64,000 nucleotides of DNA, from assembly GCA_037953745.1 (NCBI GenBank), contig JBAKBP010004258.1:1-64000 (forward strand), in the 5' to 3' direction. The stretch is from Lithodes maja (lineage: Eukaryota; Arthropoda; Malacostraca; Decapoda; Lithodidae). This document shows, in pieces, positions 1-11,259 of this stretch. The notes below the pieces were generated by a model, which saw only the letters and a list, made by a program, of their open reading frames with translations, ran no database searches and was not told the DNA's origin. The first letter of the stretch is position 1. Each line of letters starts with the position of its first letter. A program made the translations under genes and the position numbers.

Positions 1-195
1 CCCGCACATACACCAGCCCACAAACACACACACACACACACACACTAGATCACACACACACACACACGACAACATATACACACACCATACCCCTCCCCCC
101 CGCACACACACACACACACACACAACATAATACACACACCATACCCCTCCCACCCCCCGCACACACACCAGCCCACAAACACACACACCACGCAC
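1..195. repeat. CA-rich simple repeat
   Basis: Runs of (CA)n alternate with short phrases ending in CCATACCCCTCCC that recur at least twice (near 86 and 140). This is a degenerate CA microsatellite with a higher-order repeat. It touches the window edge, so its true left limit is unknown. Confidence 0.9.
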
Positions 196-300
196 GCATA
201 CTTATTTATTTATGACATCCAGTCAGTCTATAACACTGTTGAGTCAATCATCATTATTTCTGATACTAGTGTTGTGGTGTAAATGTTTGATTGGGGTGCA

Positions 301-302
<2 letters not shown>

Positions 303-380
<78 letters not shown>
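303..380. repeat. (TC)n microsatellite
   Basis: An uninterrupted (TC)n tract of about 39 units. The open frames across it on both strands, which read as Leu-Ser or Arg-Glu repeats, are products of the dinucleotide and not genes. Confidence 0.97.
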
Positions 381-384
<4 letters not shown>

Positions 385-1006
385 ATGTTGGTACAGAGTT
401 TGTTAAAATCATAATCATTAATAATTAACTTTTCTCCTGATCCAGAATAACAGACACGTAGAGTACACATTTAGAAAAAAGGTGAAACTGTTAGAACAAT
501 AATAATGATAACCAAAGACGTCCTGGCATTGATCACAACCAACTATACTTCATATGTGATGATTGTATTGTAACCTTTTTGAGTGCAACACGGTCCACCT
601 ACACGGTCATAAAATGGTAGATAGCATTAGAGTGTAACAACCACTGTTGGCACAATACTATGCGTACAGTGTCTTGCAGTATTTAATGTGTAGTAGTGTA
701 TTTCATAAATGCTTTGCATAAGGCATGTCAGATGAGTCATATGTGTTCAAATGAGTATTCACATCATGTATTTCCGTGTTGATATATGATGCTTCCATTA
801 ATTTAATTTGAAGGTGTTTGGCGTTGGGAGTGAAATATTAATTAATTAAGATTATATCATGCAGACACAGTTAATGGTGTATCCTTGCAATAACTCTATC
901 AACTATAACACATTATTATCGGGGAAAAATATGTCTAAGACTATAACACTGTAGTCTGTATCGGTTCAGCTTTGTGTGCCCGACAAACAACCCTATGTCG
1001 GAGGGG

Positions 1007-1008
<2 letters not shown>
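381..1008. other. AT-rich spacer, nothing recognised
   Basis: No long open frame, no tRNA-like box and no repeat shared with the rest of the window was seen here. Confidence 0.5.

Positions 1009-1078
<70 letters not shown>
1009..1078. repeat. (GA)n microsatellite
   Basis: An uninterrupted (GA)n tract of about 35 units preceded by a short G run. The open frame running through it (974-1327) continues for about 80 residues that match no family I know, and is probably chance. Confidence 0.97.
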
Positions 1079-1080
<2 letters not shown>

Positions 1081-2795
1081 CATCTGCTTTACTAGCCTTA
1101 CCTTTCAAATGTTGTTAGAATTAAGTCCGGACTGCCTAGTTGTGGCAACAAGGTCTGTGCAGTCTGTGTATATATGTAACTCGTCTGTTCTTACCGTCTT
1201 TCCTTTGCATCGAAAGACCAAAAATTTAACAATGATTGACATTCCTAAAGAAGAGTCGGAGCAGGAATTTAGAATAGATTATGGGAACGAAAAATCTCTG
1301 GGAATTAAGGAGAACTGGCAGCGGTAAAATTCAGAATCAAGGTATGTCGGGAATTAGAGCCTTGTGATGAACGCTGATGAATGCGGCAGTGAGGAAGGAA
1401 GTAAGCTGGATAATTACAGAAGTATAACCTATTAATTATATACAATTATACGAGCAACTACAGTATTTTGATATATGTATGTAACCATAATTCTCCAAAT
1501 GTTGAACTATTATTCTTTTTAGACTGACTACTTACTATATATACGCTATAACTCACTTATTATGACATTTATTTTTAACCATCAATACCTTATACTACAT
1601 ATTACAGTAGTACATACCATTAAGAGAGACATACATGAGTATTTTTGAGGAAGAGGAACAATATGATATAACTACGAAACACCATAGAGGCTATGCACAT
1701 AATAATTGTCCTTAAAATCATAGAGATCATTATACTGACTAAAAACATTCTAATCTACCAAGGACAATATTATTACACTACCATTTCAGCAGGCCATGCC
1801 GAATTTGTAAGTAATAATTTTTCAAACTAATCTTCTATGAAATGAAACTATTATAGTATCCATGAATTATATAGACAGTAAACTACACTATATGAACGGA
1901 AAGCTGAACTGAAATTATATAGTTTGTCATAACAACTGCAACTATTGATATTTATTGGAAAAGGATGTGGATGATCCGATTACCAGTGATCACTTACTTT
2001 TATAAACAGTGCATTGTTAATAGATGAGGAAGCACAGCAATTATTGGGGAATATTAAAAGCCAATTTCAATATATAAATGTATAAATAGTGCTCACTCTC
2101 TACAATGTTTTCATATACGGCCACTTCTAAAATATGCTGTTCAATTCTTATCTCCATCACTCAGGAATTATATAAAGCAATTTGACGGGAGTCCAATCTT
2201 GGGCTATACTGTAAAGCGATTAGAAGACTGATCTATTAGGACCGGATGAAAGCTTTATATATACTGTACATGTATATTATATATGTTCGCTGTATACGCG
2301 TTGTGTATGGGGTCACCTTAGTGGATTATTGGGTTTGATAATGTGGATTATAATACAATGTGTACACTGCACGTGAATTCAACACTCAACCATGGTTGGA
2401 AGTTATAACTGTTAAGGCTTAACACTAGTATATGCGGAAACTGTTTGTCTTATAATATGATATGTTCTAACTGGAACAAACATCCCTCAGAGCCTGTAAA
2501 TAGGTCTTCAGTAGAATAGTTCAAGATTAAAGTAGCGAGTATGTGCACACTTTGCAGTGAGAGTAATGTGCTACACAATCCCACACTTTCCATTTAAAGT
2601 AACTCCCCGGAGTTGACCACAATGCATTGTGTACAATACAATATTAGTGAGATAGAGAGAGAGAGAGGGAGACTATAATACGATTGTCTTAACCGACTTG
2701 TTATTTATTTACATATTATTATAGATTTTAAGTAGAGTTAATATGCAACATTATGAGTCAATGCTATAACTTTTCGGCATACCTGACATCGTACG
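1079..2795. other. AT-rich spacer, nothing recognised
   Basis: This stretch has many stops in all frames and no recognisable protein fragment. The only repeat is a short GA tract near 2650-2671. Confidence 0.5.
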
Positions 2796-3289
2796 TTTTT
2801 TTTTCTTTTCTATATTCCAACTACTCCCTCTCGGGCATAGGCTGATAGCCTTTATACTCTACCGCTGAACACGGTGAGGCCCGTGAGGTCTTGTTCCAGT
2901 CTAGGGAGTGAGATGTGCGAAGCACCCATTCACGGCTCGAACTCAACTCCATCTCTGAAGCTGTTTCGCCTCTGCGCTTTACAGTCTCACTCCCAAGGCT
3001 CGGACCCTCACTCTCAGAACGCCACCTATTGAGCAATTAACTCACTAGGCATTGCCCCCCTGTAGCATATTTTGAATACGTGAATATTCATACAGTGCTA
3101 TTTAATCAGGGAACAATGAGGGTATTTTGTTTTGGCATTTCGGTGGGCATTGTGGTAATGCACTGATACTACTGTAGGTACAGCACAAATTCCATCCCAA
3201 TAATATCTTCCCATTGACATATTGGGATTCGAACCCGGGTCCATTGGATTACCAGTCCAGTGGTAAGACCACTCTGCCACACCTCCCCT
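2796..3289 (-). mobile_element. tRNA-derived SINE (tRNA-Thr-like head), near full length
   Basis: Read on the minus strand, the element starts at 3289 with a tRNA-like head. It shows an A-box-like TGGCAGAGTGG and a B-box GGTTCGAATCC. Between them is an anticodon-like arm whose seven-base loop CTGGTAA would give anticodon GGT (Thr), with four of five stem pairs. A body of about 400 bp follows, then an A-rich tail at 2796-2811 (T-rich on plus). A second copy with the same body lies on plus at 5190-6649, which confirms a dispersed family. The acceptor stem does not pair, so it is not a functional tRNA gene. Pol III transcription from the two boxes is inferred from family knowledge. Confidence 0.85.
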
Positions 3290-3577
3290 GACAATATATT
3301 TATACACATTATTTTAAATACAAAGCTGCTGTTGCTGTTGTTGGAGTTTAGGGGCCAAATATATACAAAGTAATTTACATACCCGAAGCTATATACCAAA
3401 TTCAATGTCTCTTGCTTCAAAAGTTAATGTTAGGAATCTTCATAGTTTTCTGCCGCCTTTTTAATTATCTCTCCCACTCTGCCCTCTTTGTTTACGTTTT
3501 TCTGAAGTCCCTCTCTGGTCTCCCGCCTGGGGGCCTCTCACTACACTAATTGGCTTGATGTTGACCAGGTAATACAG

Positions 3578-4957
3578 GTGTAGGGGGAAGGGTAGGTGAG
3601 GGTGACTGACAGTAGGGTGAAGGTAAGGTGAAGGTGACTGACAGTAGGGTGAAGGTAAGGTGAGGGTGACTGACAGTAGGGTGAAGGTAAGGTGAGGGTG
3701 ACTGACAGTAGTGTGAAGGTAAGGTGAGGGTGACTGACAGTAGGGGGAAGGGTAGGTGAGGGTGACTGACAGTAGTGTGAAGGTAAGGTGAGGGTGACTG
3801 ACAGTAGGGTGAAGGTAAGGTGAGGGTGACTGACAGTAGTGTGAAGGTAAGGTGAGGGTGACTGACAGTAGGCTGAAGGTAAGGTGAGGGTGACTGACAG
3901 TAGGGTGAAGGTAATGTGAGGGTGACTGACAGTAGTGTGAAGGTAAGGTGAGGGTGACTGACAGTAGGGTGAAGGTAAGGTGAGGGTGACTGACAGTAGC
4001 GTGAAGGTAAGGTGAGGGTGACTGACAGTAGCGTGAAGGTAAGGTGAGGGTGTCTTCCAGTAGGGTGAAGGTAAGGTGAGGGTGACTGACAGTAGGGGGA
4101 AGGTGAGGGTGACTGACAGTAGGGTGAAGGTAAGGTGAGGGTGACTGACAGTAGGGTGAAGGTAAGGTGAGGGTGACTGACAGTAGGGTGAAGGTAAGGT
4201 GAGGGTGTCTGACAGTAGGCTGAAGGTAAGGTGAGGGTGACTGACAGTAGGGGGAAGGTAAGGTGAGGGTGACTGACAGTAGGGTGAAGGTTAAGGTGAG
4301 GGTGACTGACAGTAGGCTGAAGGTAAGGTGAGGGTGTCTGACAGTAGGCTGAAGGTAAGGTGAGGGTGACTGACAGTAGGGTGAGGGTGACTGAAAGTAG
4401 GGTGAAGGTAAGGTGAGGGTGACTGACAGTAGGGTGAAGGTAAGGTGAGGGTGACTGACAGTAGGGTGAAGGTAAGGTGAGGGTGACTGACAGTAGGGTG
4501 AAGGTAAGGTGAGGGTGACTGACAGTAGGGTGAAGGTAAGGTGAGGGTGACTGACAGTAAGGTGAAGGTAAGGTGAGGGTGACTGACAGTAGGGTGAAGG
4601 TAAGGTGAGGGTGACTGACAGTAGGGTGAAGGTAAGGTGAGGGTGACTGACAGTAGGGTGAAGGTAAGGTGAGGGTGACTGACAGTAGGGTGAAGGTAAG
4701 GTGAGGGTGACTGACAGTAGGGTGAAGGTAAGGTGAGGGTGACTGACAGTAGGGTGAAGGTAAGGTGAGGGTAACTGACAGTAGGGTGAAGGTAAGGTGA
4801 GGGTGACTGACAGTAGGGTGAAGGTAAGGTGAGGGTGACTGACAGTAGGGTGAAAGTAAGGTGAGGGTAACTGACAGTAGGGTGAAGGTAAGGTGAGGGT
4901 GACTGACAGTAGGGTGAAGGTAAGGTGAGGGTGACTGACAGTAGGGTGAAGGTTAAG
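3578..4957. repeat. 32-bp minisatellite, about 43 units
   Basis: The period is 32 bp, with the unit built of GGTGAGGGTGACTGACAG followed by TAGGGTGAAGGTAA. Units near 4430-4950 are almost identical, while those before 4400 carry substitutions and a few shortened units (4095-4110, 4375-4395). Because 32 is not a multiple of three, one open frame (minus, 4291-5049) repeats every 96 bp as a 32-residue Ser/Pro/Leu-rich peptide. It has no start context or other coding sign, so I read it as non-coding. Confidence 0.96.
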
Positions 4958-5052
4958 GGGGGATGGGCGTATTTATCTTCATATATATATATCCTTATAT
5001 AATTATTATAGTTTCCTCCCAAGACCTCAATCAATCTTAAAAAGAACACCCC

Positions 5053-5188
5053 AAGAATCCCCTTTAATAAAACGGGCCAAAAAGTCTGAAAATGGCCTAA
5101 CTAATGGACCGAACATCGTAAAATCTGAACACGAATTTGGCTAAGCATGAGGTAGAAAAGGGGCCAGAAATATCAACCACCTCCCCTT
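5053..5188. repeat. Dispersed repeat fragment shared with 22.5 kb
   Basis: Phrases such as AATGGACCGAACATC, ATCTGAACAC and TAAGCATG occur in the same order and spacing at 22486-22605. The two are diverged copies of one interspersed repeat whose class I cannot assign. A coding function is not visible. Confidence 0.6.
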
Positions 5189-5220
5189 AAGGGGAGGTGT
5201 GGTGGTGTGGTCATGCCACT

Positions 5221-6165
5221 TTTCTTTTATTCTTTTATTCTTTATTCTTTGGATGTGTTCGCCGCTCCTCTAGCGGCACCAAGGAGCGCGACGCCCCTCG
5301 TTATGGGTGGTGATTTGGTGCAGTAGACTGTTTGAAGCGACAGCTCGCTCCCTTGCGAGGATGGGCTAGTCTGGCACTTTTTGCAGTTCGACATCTAGGG
5401 CTCTCTTGAAGTTGTCTAACGAGATGTCCCTCATGTCTCTTACTCGCCGTGGGAGTTTGTTGAAGAAACGTGGGCCTCTGTGTGATAACCAGCCCTCTCG
5501 CAGAGAGCCCATAGCACCCCTGTTATTCATCCGGGGGATTTCGCATTCCCAGCCTCTCCTATCACTGAATTTCATGACTATCGGAGTATGTAGGTTTGGT
5601 ACTAAACCCTCTGCGATTTTCCACGTGTATATTATTAGGTAACGTTTTCTTCTACGTTCCAGTGAGTACAGATTCAGTGCTCTTAACCGCTCCCAATAGT
5701 GTAGATGTTTTATCGAACTTATATGCGAAGTGAAATTTCTTTGTACACTCTCTACGTCATTTATTTCACCTGCTTTGTATGGGGATGTTAATACGCTACA
5801 GTATTCAAGCCGCGGTAGCACTAGAGATTTGAAGAGCGTTATCATAGGCAATTCACCGCGTGTTTTAAAAGTACGCAGAATCCAACCCGTTAGACGTTTC
5901 GCAGCCACCACTTTGACCTGGTTATGTACTTTGAAACCCATATTTTCAGACATTAATACCCCGAGGTCTTTCACACTGTCTTTCCGTTCTATTATGTGGT
6001 TAGATTCTGTTAAGAAATCTGTAATTTCTTTAACACCATTATTATCTCCGTACCGTATTAATTGGAATTTTTCCTCATTGAATTGCATGTTGTTTTCCCT
6101 GGTCCAATGGAACACTACATTCATGTCTTCCTGCAGTCGGCCCGTGTCCTCTTGTGTGTTTACTA
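5221..6165 (-). mobile_element. 5'-truncated LINE inserted into the SINE
   Basis: On the minus strand the fragment begins inside the RT and runs to a 3' tail of AATAAAG/AATAAAAG units (plus strand 5219-5250, T-rich). A short-repeat tail in place of poly(A) is usual for CR1/L2-type LINEs. It lies exactly in the gap of the SINE copy, so it is younger than that copy. Confidence 0.75.
5366..6124 (-). pseudogene. Non-LTR retrotransposon RT, C-terminal fragment
   Basis: An open frame of 252 residues covers the end of the RT palm and the thumb/C-terminal region of a Jockey-superfamily LINE. Visible marks are an N-terminal MQFNEEKF block (the segment after the RT active site), DLGVLMSENM, LVLPRLEYCS, a basic ERLRALNLYSLERRRKR segment, and a terminal FFNKLPRRVRDMRDISLDNF block. 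The catalytic YADD motif lies upstream of the truncation and is missing, as are the endonuclease and ORF1, so the copy cannot be active. The frame is uninterrupted over 250 codons, which suggests that the insertion is fairly young. The start shown is only the first Met after truncation. Confidence 0.85.
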
Positions 6166-6649
6166 TCTTGCTTAATTGGATTGGTAATCCAATGGACCCG
6201 GGTTCAAATCCCGATATGTCAATGGGAAGATATTATTGGGAATGAATTTGTTCTGTACCTAGTATCAGTGCATTACCACAATGCCCACCGAAATGCCAAA
6301 AAAATACCCTCATTGTTCCCTGATTAAATAACACTGTATGAATATTCCCATATTCAAAATATGTTACAGGGGGACAATGCCTAGTGAGTTCACTGCTCAA
6401 TAGGTGGCGTTCTGAGAGTGAGGGTCTGAGTCTGGAGGGTGAGACGGTGAAGCACTTGAGCGATGCTACCAGCCGCTTCAGAGATGGAGCTGCTTCGAGC
6501 CATGATGGATGCTTCGCATGTCTCACTCCCCAGACTGGAACAAGACCTCACGGGCTTCACCGTGTTGAGCGGTGGAATGTACTGGCTCTCAGCCTATGCC
6601 CGAGAGGGTACTGTAGTTGGAATATATACAAAAAAAAAATAAAAAAAAA

Positions 6650-7164
6650 TGGCTCTCACCCGGGCACTGATCTGATCGACTAATTGGCCAACCAACTACC
6701 ACCAAAGGGATCGACTTTACTGCCAACTATTAGACGAGTTTATTCAGGACCTCTAACAATAATAAGGCTTCAAACTATCTCAACCAACCATTTTAATTAT
6801 TCCTACCACCGATGCAAGTAAGGACTATGAGATCAGAGACGATATTAACTAAAAGGTAGTTAAGGGTCACGTCGTCACGGTGGGGAATATCTCAGGTGTT
6901 CTATTCTCTCTCTCTCCCTGCCGTCACGGGGAACCTGGCTCCGTACTTCTTCTCCTTCTTAGTCTTCATCTTCTTCTTCTGGTGTTTATTTGTCTTAGTC
7001 TTTGCATGAGGGAAAGGGATGCTGATCTCTCCTGAAGTCTTGCAGGAGACCACGAACAAGTTTATAGCAAAACAGGGAAACCCGAATTGTGGGATGCAGG
7101 GTGGCGGTGGGCGGCGCTCCGACGTCACGTGTCCTGTGATTGGCTGTGGTGGCAGATATGACAC
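6650..7164. other. Spacer with a possible MITE remnant
   Basis: From about 6705 to 6800 the order of phrases (CTATTAGACGA, TTTATTCAG, AACTATCTCAACC) resembles the inside of the TTAA MITEs at 11.3, 12.3 and 18.1 kb, but no terminal repeats remain. The minus open frame at 6901-7185 matches nothing I know. Confidence 0.4.
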
Positions 7165-7295
7165 ACAATAAAGTGTAAACATCATGTGAGGAGGATCACT
7201 ATATTAACAATGTTTCGTATATAGCTTCCTCAGGCCTGATGAAGCTTTATGTAAAACGTTATCAATAAAGTGCTCTTCCTCACATGGTGTTTATT
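7165..7295. repeat. Foldback (inverted repeat) sequence
   Basis: Outer arms at about 7171-7193 and 7272-7294 (TAAACATCATGTGAGGA against its near complement) flank an imperfect palindrome of about 46 bp centred on AGGCCT at 7232-7237. The class is unknown. It could be a small foldback element or the end of a larger repeat. Confidence 0.55.
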
Positions 7296-7618
7296 ATCAT
7301 TATGTCTACTTTTCTAAGTTTATTGTTGTCAGAAAATGAGGTGCCTTGTGTCAGGGAAAACCGTTTTGGAATGCTCACTGCAGTATCTTCCTGTAGCTGT
7401 AGCATCGCGATTCTGTTGATGGTGTTTGAGATTGGTGTTGGCGTGATGGTGTTGGTGGTTTCTCTGCTTCGCTCTTTCCCCCTCTTGAGCAAAACACACA
7501 CACACACACACATAAATTAAATGTGGTCACATAAAGAACAAGAATGCATGCACCGCTGCTTCCGTGGGAGTGTTTTCAATCTTGGAGAAAGATGTAGAGC
7601 GACTCGAGGCCAATAGAG
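7296..7618. other. Spacer, short (CA)n tract
   Basis: Apart from a (CA)n tract at 7494-7511 I see nothing here. The overlapping short frames on both strands have no recognisable content. Confidence 0.4.
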
Positions 7619-9647
7619 AACGACCCTAACAGAGATACACCATTCTGACCCTAACAGAGATACATCGTTCTGACCCTAACAGAGATACATCGTTCTGACC
7701 CTAACAGAGATACACCGTTCTGACCCTAACAGAGATACACCATTCTGACACTAACAGAGATACATCGTTCTGACCCTAACAGAGATACATCGTTCTGACC
7801 CTAACAGATATACACCGTTCTGACCCTAACAGACATACACCATTCTGACCCTAACAGATATACATCGTTCTGACCCTAACAGAGATACACTGTTCTGACC
7901 CTAACAGATATACACCGTTCTGACCCTAACAGAGATACACCGTTCTGCCTCTAAAAGATATTTACCGTTCTGACCCTAACAGACATACACCGTTCTGACC
8001 CTAACAGATATACACCGTTCTGACCCTAACAGAGATACACCGTTCTGACCCTAACAGATATACACCGTTCTGACCCTAACAGACATACACCGTTCTGACC
8101 CTAACAGATATACATCGTTCTGACCCTAACAGAGATACACTGTTCTGACCCTAACAGATATACACCGTTCTGACCCTAACAGAGATACACCGTTCTGACC
8201 CTAACAGATATACACCGTTCTGACCCTAACAGACATACACCGTTCTGACTCTAACAGATATACACCGTTCTGACCCAAACAGACATACACCGTTCTGACC
8301 CAAACAGATATACATCGTTCTGACCCTAACAGACATACACCGATCTGAGCCTAACAGATATTCATCGTTCTGACCATAACACAGATACACCGTTCTGACC
8401 CTAACAGATATACATCATTCTGACCCTAACAGATATACATCGTTCTGACCCTAACAGATATACATCGTTCTGACCCTAACATATATACACCGTTCTGACC
8501 CTAACAGATATACACCGTTCTGACCCTAACAGATATAAATCGTTCTGACCCTAACAGAGATACACCGTTCTGACCCTAACAGATATACATCGTTCTGACC
8601 CTAACAGATATACATCGTCCTGACCCTAACAGAGATACATCGTTCTGACCCTAACAGATATACATCGTTCTGACCCTAACAGATATACATCGTTCTGACC
8701 CTAACAGATATACATCGTTCTGACCTTAACATATATACACCGTTCTGACCCTAACAGATATACACCGTTCTGACCCTAACAGATATACATCGTTCTGACC
8801 CTAACAGAGATACACCGTTCTGACCCTAACAGATTTACACCGTTCTGACCCTAACAGAGATACATCGTTCTGATCCAAACAGAGATACACCGTTCTGACC
8901 CTAACAGAGATACATCGTTCTGATCCTAACAGAGATACATCGTTCTGACCCTAACAGAGATACACCGTTCTGACCCTAACAGAGATACACTGTTCTGACC
9001 CTAATAGAGATACTCTGTTCTGACCCTAACAGAGATACACTGTTCTGACCCTAACAGAGATACATCGTTCTGATCCTAACAGAGATACATCGTTCTGATC
9101 CTAACAGAGATACACTGTTCTGACCCTAACAGATATACATTATTCTGACCCTAACAGATATACATCGTTCTGACCCTAACAGATATAATCGTTCTGACCT
9201 TAACATATATACACCGTTCTGACCCTAACAGATATACACCGTTCTGACCCTAACAGAGATACATCGTTCTGACCCTAACAGAAATACACCATTCTGACCC
9301 TAACAGATTTACACCGTTCTGACCCTAACAGAGATACATCGTTCTGATCCTAACAGAGATACACCGTTCTGACCCTAACAGAGATACATCGTTCTGATCC
9401 TAACAGAGATACATCGTTCTGATCCTAACAGAGATACATCGTTCTGACCCTAACAGAGATACACCATTCTGACCCTAACAGAGATACACTGTTCTGACCC
9501 TAACAGAGATACACTGTTCTGACCCTAACAGAGATACACTGTTCTGACCCTAACAGAGATACATCGTTCTGATCCTAACAGAGATACATCGTTCTGATCC
9601 TAACAGAGATACACTGTTCTGACCCTAACAGAGATAGACCGTTCTGA
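7619..9647. repeat. 25-bp minisatellite, about 81 units
   Basis: The unit is TGACCCTAACAGAGATACAC followed by CGTTC, 25 bp long, with very regular spacing. Common variants are AGAGATA/AGATATA/AGACATA and CACCG/CATCG/CACTG. Variants recur in blocks: for example two multi-unit blocks near 8590-8830 and 9130-9330 have the same variant order, which suggests segmental duplication within the array. Each unit holds CCCTAAC, close to the arthropod telomere repeat CCTAA, but the 25-bp period rules out a telomere tract. Confidence 0.97.
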
Positions 9648-9744
9648 AGAGGACGTTGTTATCATCCGTACAGCTTTCCTTCGTAGACGAGAGGAGGACG
9701 AAAACAGATGGAAATAGAGGACCAGGGAAAAGATGAAGGCATTT

Positions 9745-9810
9745 ATGTACCGAGATCAATCAATCTATGTATTGCCTGACGCCGTGGTCCCTGAAGGGAT
9801 GTACCGAGAT
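9745..9810 (-). mobile_element. 42-bp LINE 3' end with 12-bp target duplication
   Basis: The 42 bases at 9757-9798 match the 3' end of the insert at 41287-41528, including the shared core ATTGCCTGACGCCGTG and a short CAAT/CTAT tail. They are flanked by perfect copies of ATGTACCGAGAT (9745-9756 and 9799-9810). This is the mark of target-primed reverse transcription that aborted almost at once, leaving an extremely 5'-truncated copy on the minus strand. Confidence 0.85.
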
Positions 9811-10569
9811 GCAGGTAGAACATTTATTAGAAAACAATATATAAATGACCACTTGCGAGTGTGGTCCATAAGGAAACATAAGCATTGATATTTAGCAGAA
9901 ATACAAAAGTTATGCGAGTTTCTGATGGATAGAAAGATCGCTAGAGTTGGTGTTATGTATCTTATATAAAATACAACACCATTACAGCTGGTAATTCTGC
10001 TAAAAATCCATGTAAAAAACACTAACTACCTTATAGCCGGAAATTCGAAAGTGATCAATTGATATATGTGAATGAAGAGAAGAAATTGATTCACAGATAA
10101 CATCAGTGTAAAGTTGTAAACCAATGACTTAAGTAAAATACTGTATATTGGTTACGCTGTGGTTTTAGAAATTATGTTCTGGCAGATATCATGCCTGTAC
10201 CAGAAACAAGTATGGAAACCATTAACAGAAACTCATATGGTTATAGATATTGGTCAAAATATATGAGAGTAAAATAATAAAAGACACACACACCCACCCA
10301 CACACTCAAGCAAGCAAGCATATTGCGTTACAAAATATAAATACTGTAACTATTCATTTAAAACTATCACATATACTATCAATAGTAGTGTATGTATAAA
10401 GGTAGGGATATATACAGTATATATATACCAAAAGGGGAAAGAATAGGACACAAACAGTCCTAAACCAGTTTCTCTGAGCCCTAACTCAACCAGTAGCTTA
10501 TATTGTTTGGACCGTCAATCGTTTCCAACCATTCCTCTGTTGTTGTCAGGTTCTAGGTGTTTGTGTGTG
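9811..10569. other. AT-rich spacer, nothing recognised
   Basis: There is a short (CA)n/(CAAG)n tract near 10285-10318. No open frame here resembles a known protein. Confidence 0.45.
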
Positions 10570-10588
10570 TGCGTGTGTGTGTGTGTGT

Positions 10589-10630
<42 letters not shown>

Positions 10631-10640
10631 GTAATAATAA
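10570..10640. repeat. (TG)n followed by (AAT)n microsatellite
   Basis: A TG tract runs directly into a trinucleotide AAT tract of about 15 units. Confidence 0.95.
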
Positions 10641-10825
10641 ACGGTTTATTGACAATTGCAGCCATTGGCTGAAAATGTACAAAGGAAAAGTTTGTTGCTT
10701 AATTCTAACTGATATCAACTTACAATACAATAAGGACCAAAGTAAGAGATTGCACAGGAGGAACTGGTATTATATTTTGGTCAGATAGATATTATGTAGC
10801 CTACTTCGTTAGCTGATGATTTTCA

Positions 10826-10941
10826 TTTTTTTTTTTTTTTTTTTTCGTTTTTTGCGGTTCACCGTATTTGAGAAAGCTGGTGTTTACACTAGCTCGTTTC
10901 CCGGCATTTTTTTTTTTTTTTTTTTTGGGGGGGGGGGGGAG
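10826..10941. repeat. Two poly(T) runs and a poly(G) run
   Basis: A poly(T) of about 20 bases is followed about 55 bp later by a second T run that switches directly to about 14 G. Read on minus, C and A runs follow the LINE fragment at 10.95-11.2 kb. The exact lengths of such runs are unreliable in assemblies. Confidence 0.7.
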
Positions 10942-10944
10942 CTT

Positions 10945-11190
10945 GATGTCCTTGCACGTCTAGGGGTGATGGTATTGTGATTCATGGTAGCTCTCCTGGG
11001 AGGGGTCGCTGGAGGTGGAAGCATGTTTCGGTGACGTGACTAGCTTCTGACCGAATTTCATAGTGAGGTTCCGGTATCGGCTGGATAGCGTTTCTAACCC
11101 CAGGAACCGTAGCGCTTCGGGGTAGTGTGTGTACGAGAGTCCTCGAATGATCCTGCAAGCTCTGTTCTGCACTTTTTCGAGTTGTTCTTT
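10945..11190 (-). pseudogene. LINE ORF2, extreme C-terminal fragment
   Basis: About 70 codons on the minus strand read as the C-terminal tail typical of Jockey-superfamily LINE polymerases: a QNRACRIIRGLSYTHYPEA block, then LGLETLSSRYRNLTMKFG. Upstream the frame is lost within a few codons of 11172, at a (TG)n tract. Endonuclease and RT are absent. It is a 5'-truncated, frameshifted remnant of a family different from the other LINEs in the window. Confidence 0.75.
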
Positions 11191-11221
11191 CTGTGTTGCT
11201 GTTAGTGATGAGGTACATGCT

Positions 11222-11247
11222 GGTGTGTGTGTGTGTGTGTGTGTGTG
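11222..11247. repeat. (TG)n microsatellite
   Basis: A TG tract of about 13 units between the LINE fragment and the TTAA MITE. Confidence 0.95.
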
Positions 11248-11259
11248 TCACATTCCACA

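Larger units (their letters stand above)
5190..6649 (+). mobile_element. tRNA-derived SINE, second copy, split by a LINE fragment
   Basis: The head of the SINE (AGGGGAGGTGTGG) is at 5190-5220. The rest resumes near 6165 with the anticodon-like arm and B-box (GGTTCAAATCC), then the same body as the 2.8-kb copy, and ends in an A-rich tail at 6630-6649. A LINE fragment on the opposite strand fills the gap. The bases just before the resumption (TCTTGCTTAATT) resemble those just before the break (TCATGCCACT), as a diverged target duplication would. Confidence 0.75.

Noticed and set aside
974..1327. 117-codon frame with an Arg-Glu repeat and a unique tail
   Set aside because: The repeat is the (GA)n tract and the tail matches no family; the length is not unusual for a chance frame beside a stop-free tract.
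2812..3289. tRNA-like boxes as a functional tRNA-Thr gene
   Set aside because: The acceptor stem does not pair, the body continues for 400 bp and a second dispersed copy exists; it is a SINE.
4291..5049. 252-codon open frame on minus with a 32-residue repeat, a possible repetitive secreted protein
   Set aside because: It is explained by the 32-bp minisatellite read in three successive frames; no start context, signal peptide or non-repeat domain.
7210..7260. CTGATGAAGC...AAAACG, resembling a hammerhead ribozyme of the kind found in Penelope-like elements and retrozymes
   Set aside because: The core GAAA is not intact on either strand in the right spacing and stem II does not pair; a palindrome explains the sequence better.
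7619..9647. CRISPR-like or telomeric array
   Set aside because: There are no spacers, the period is a uniform 25 bp and the flanks are eukaryotic repeats; the telomere motif is only part of the unit.
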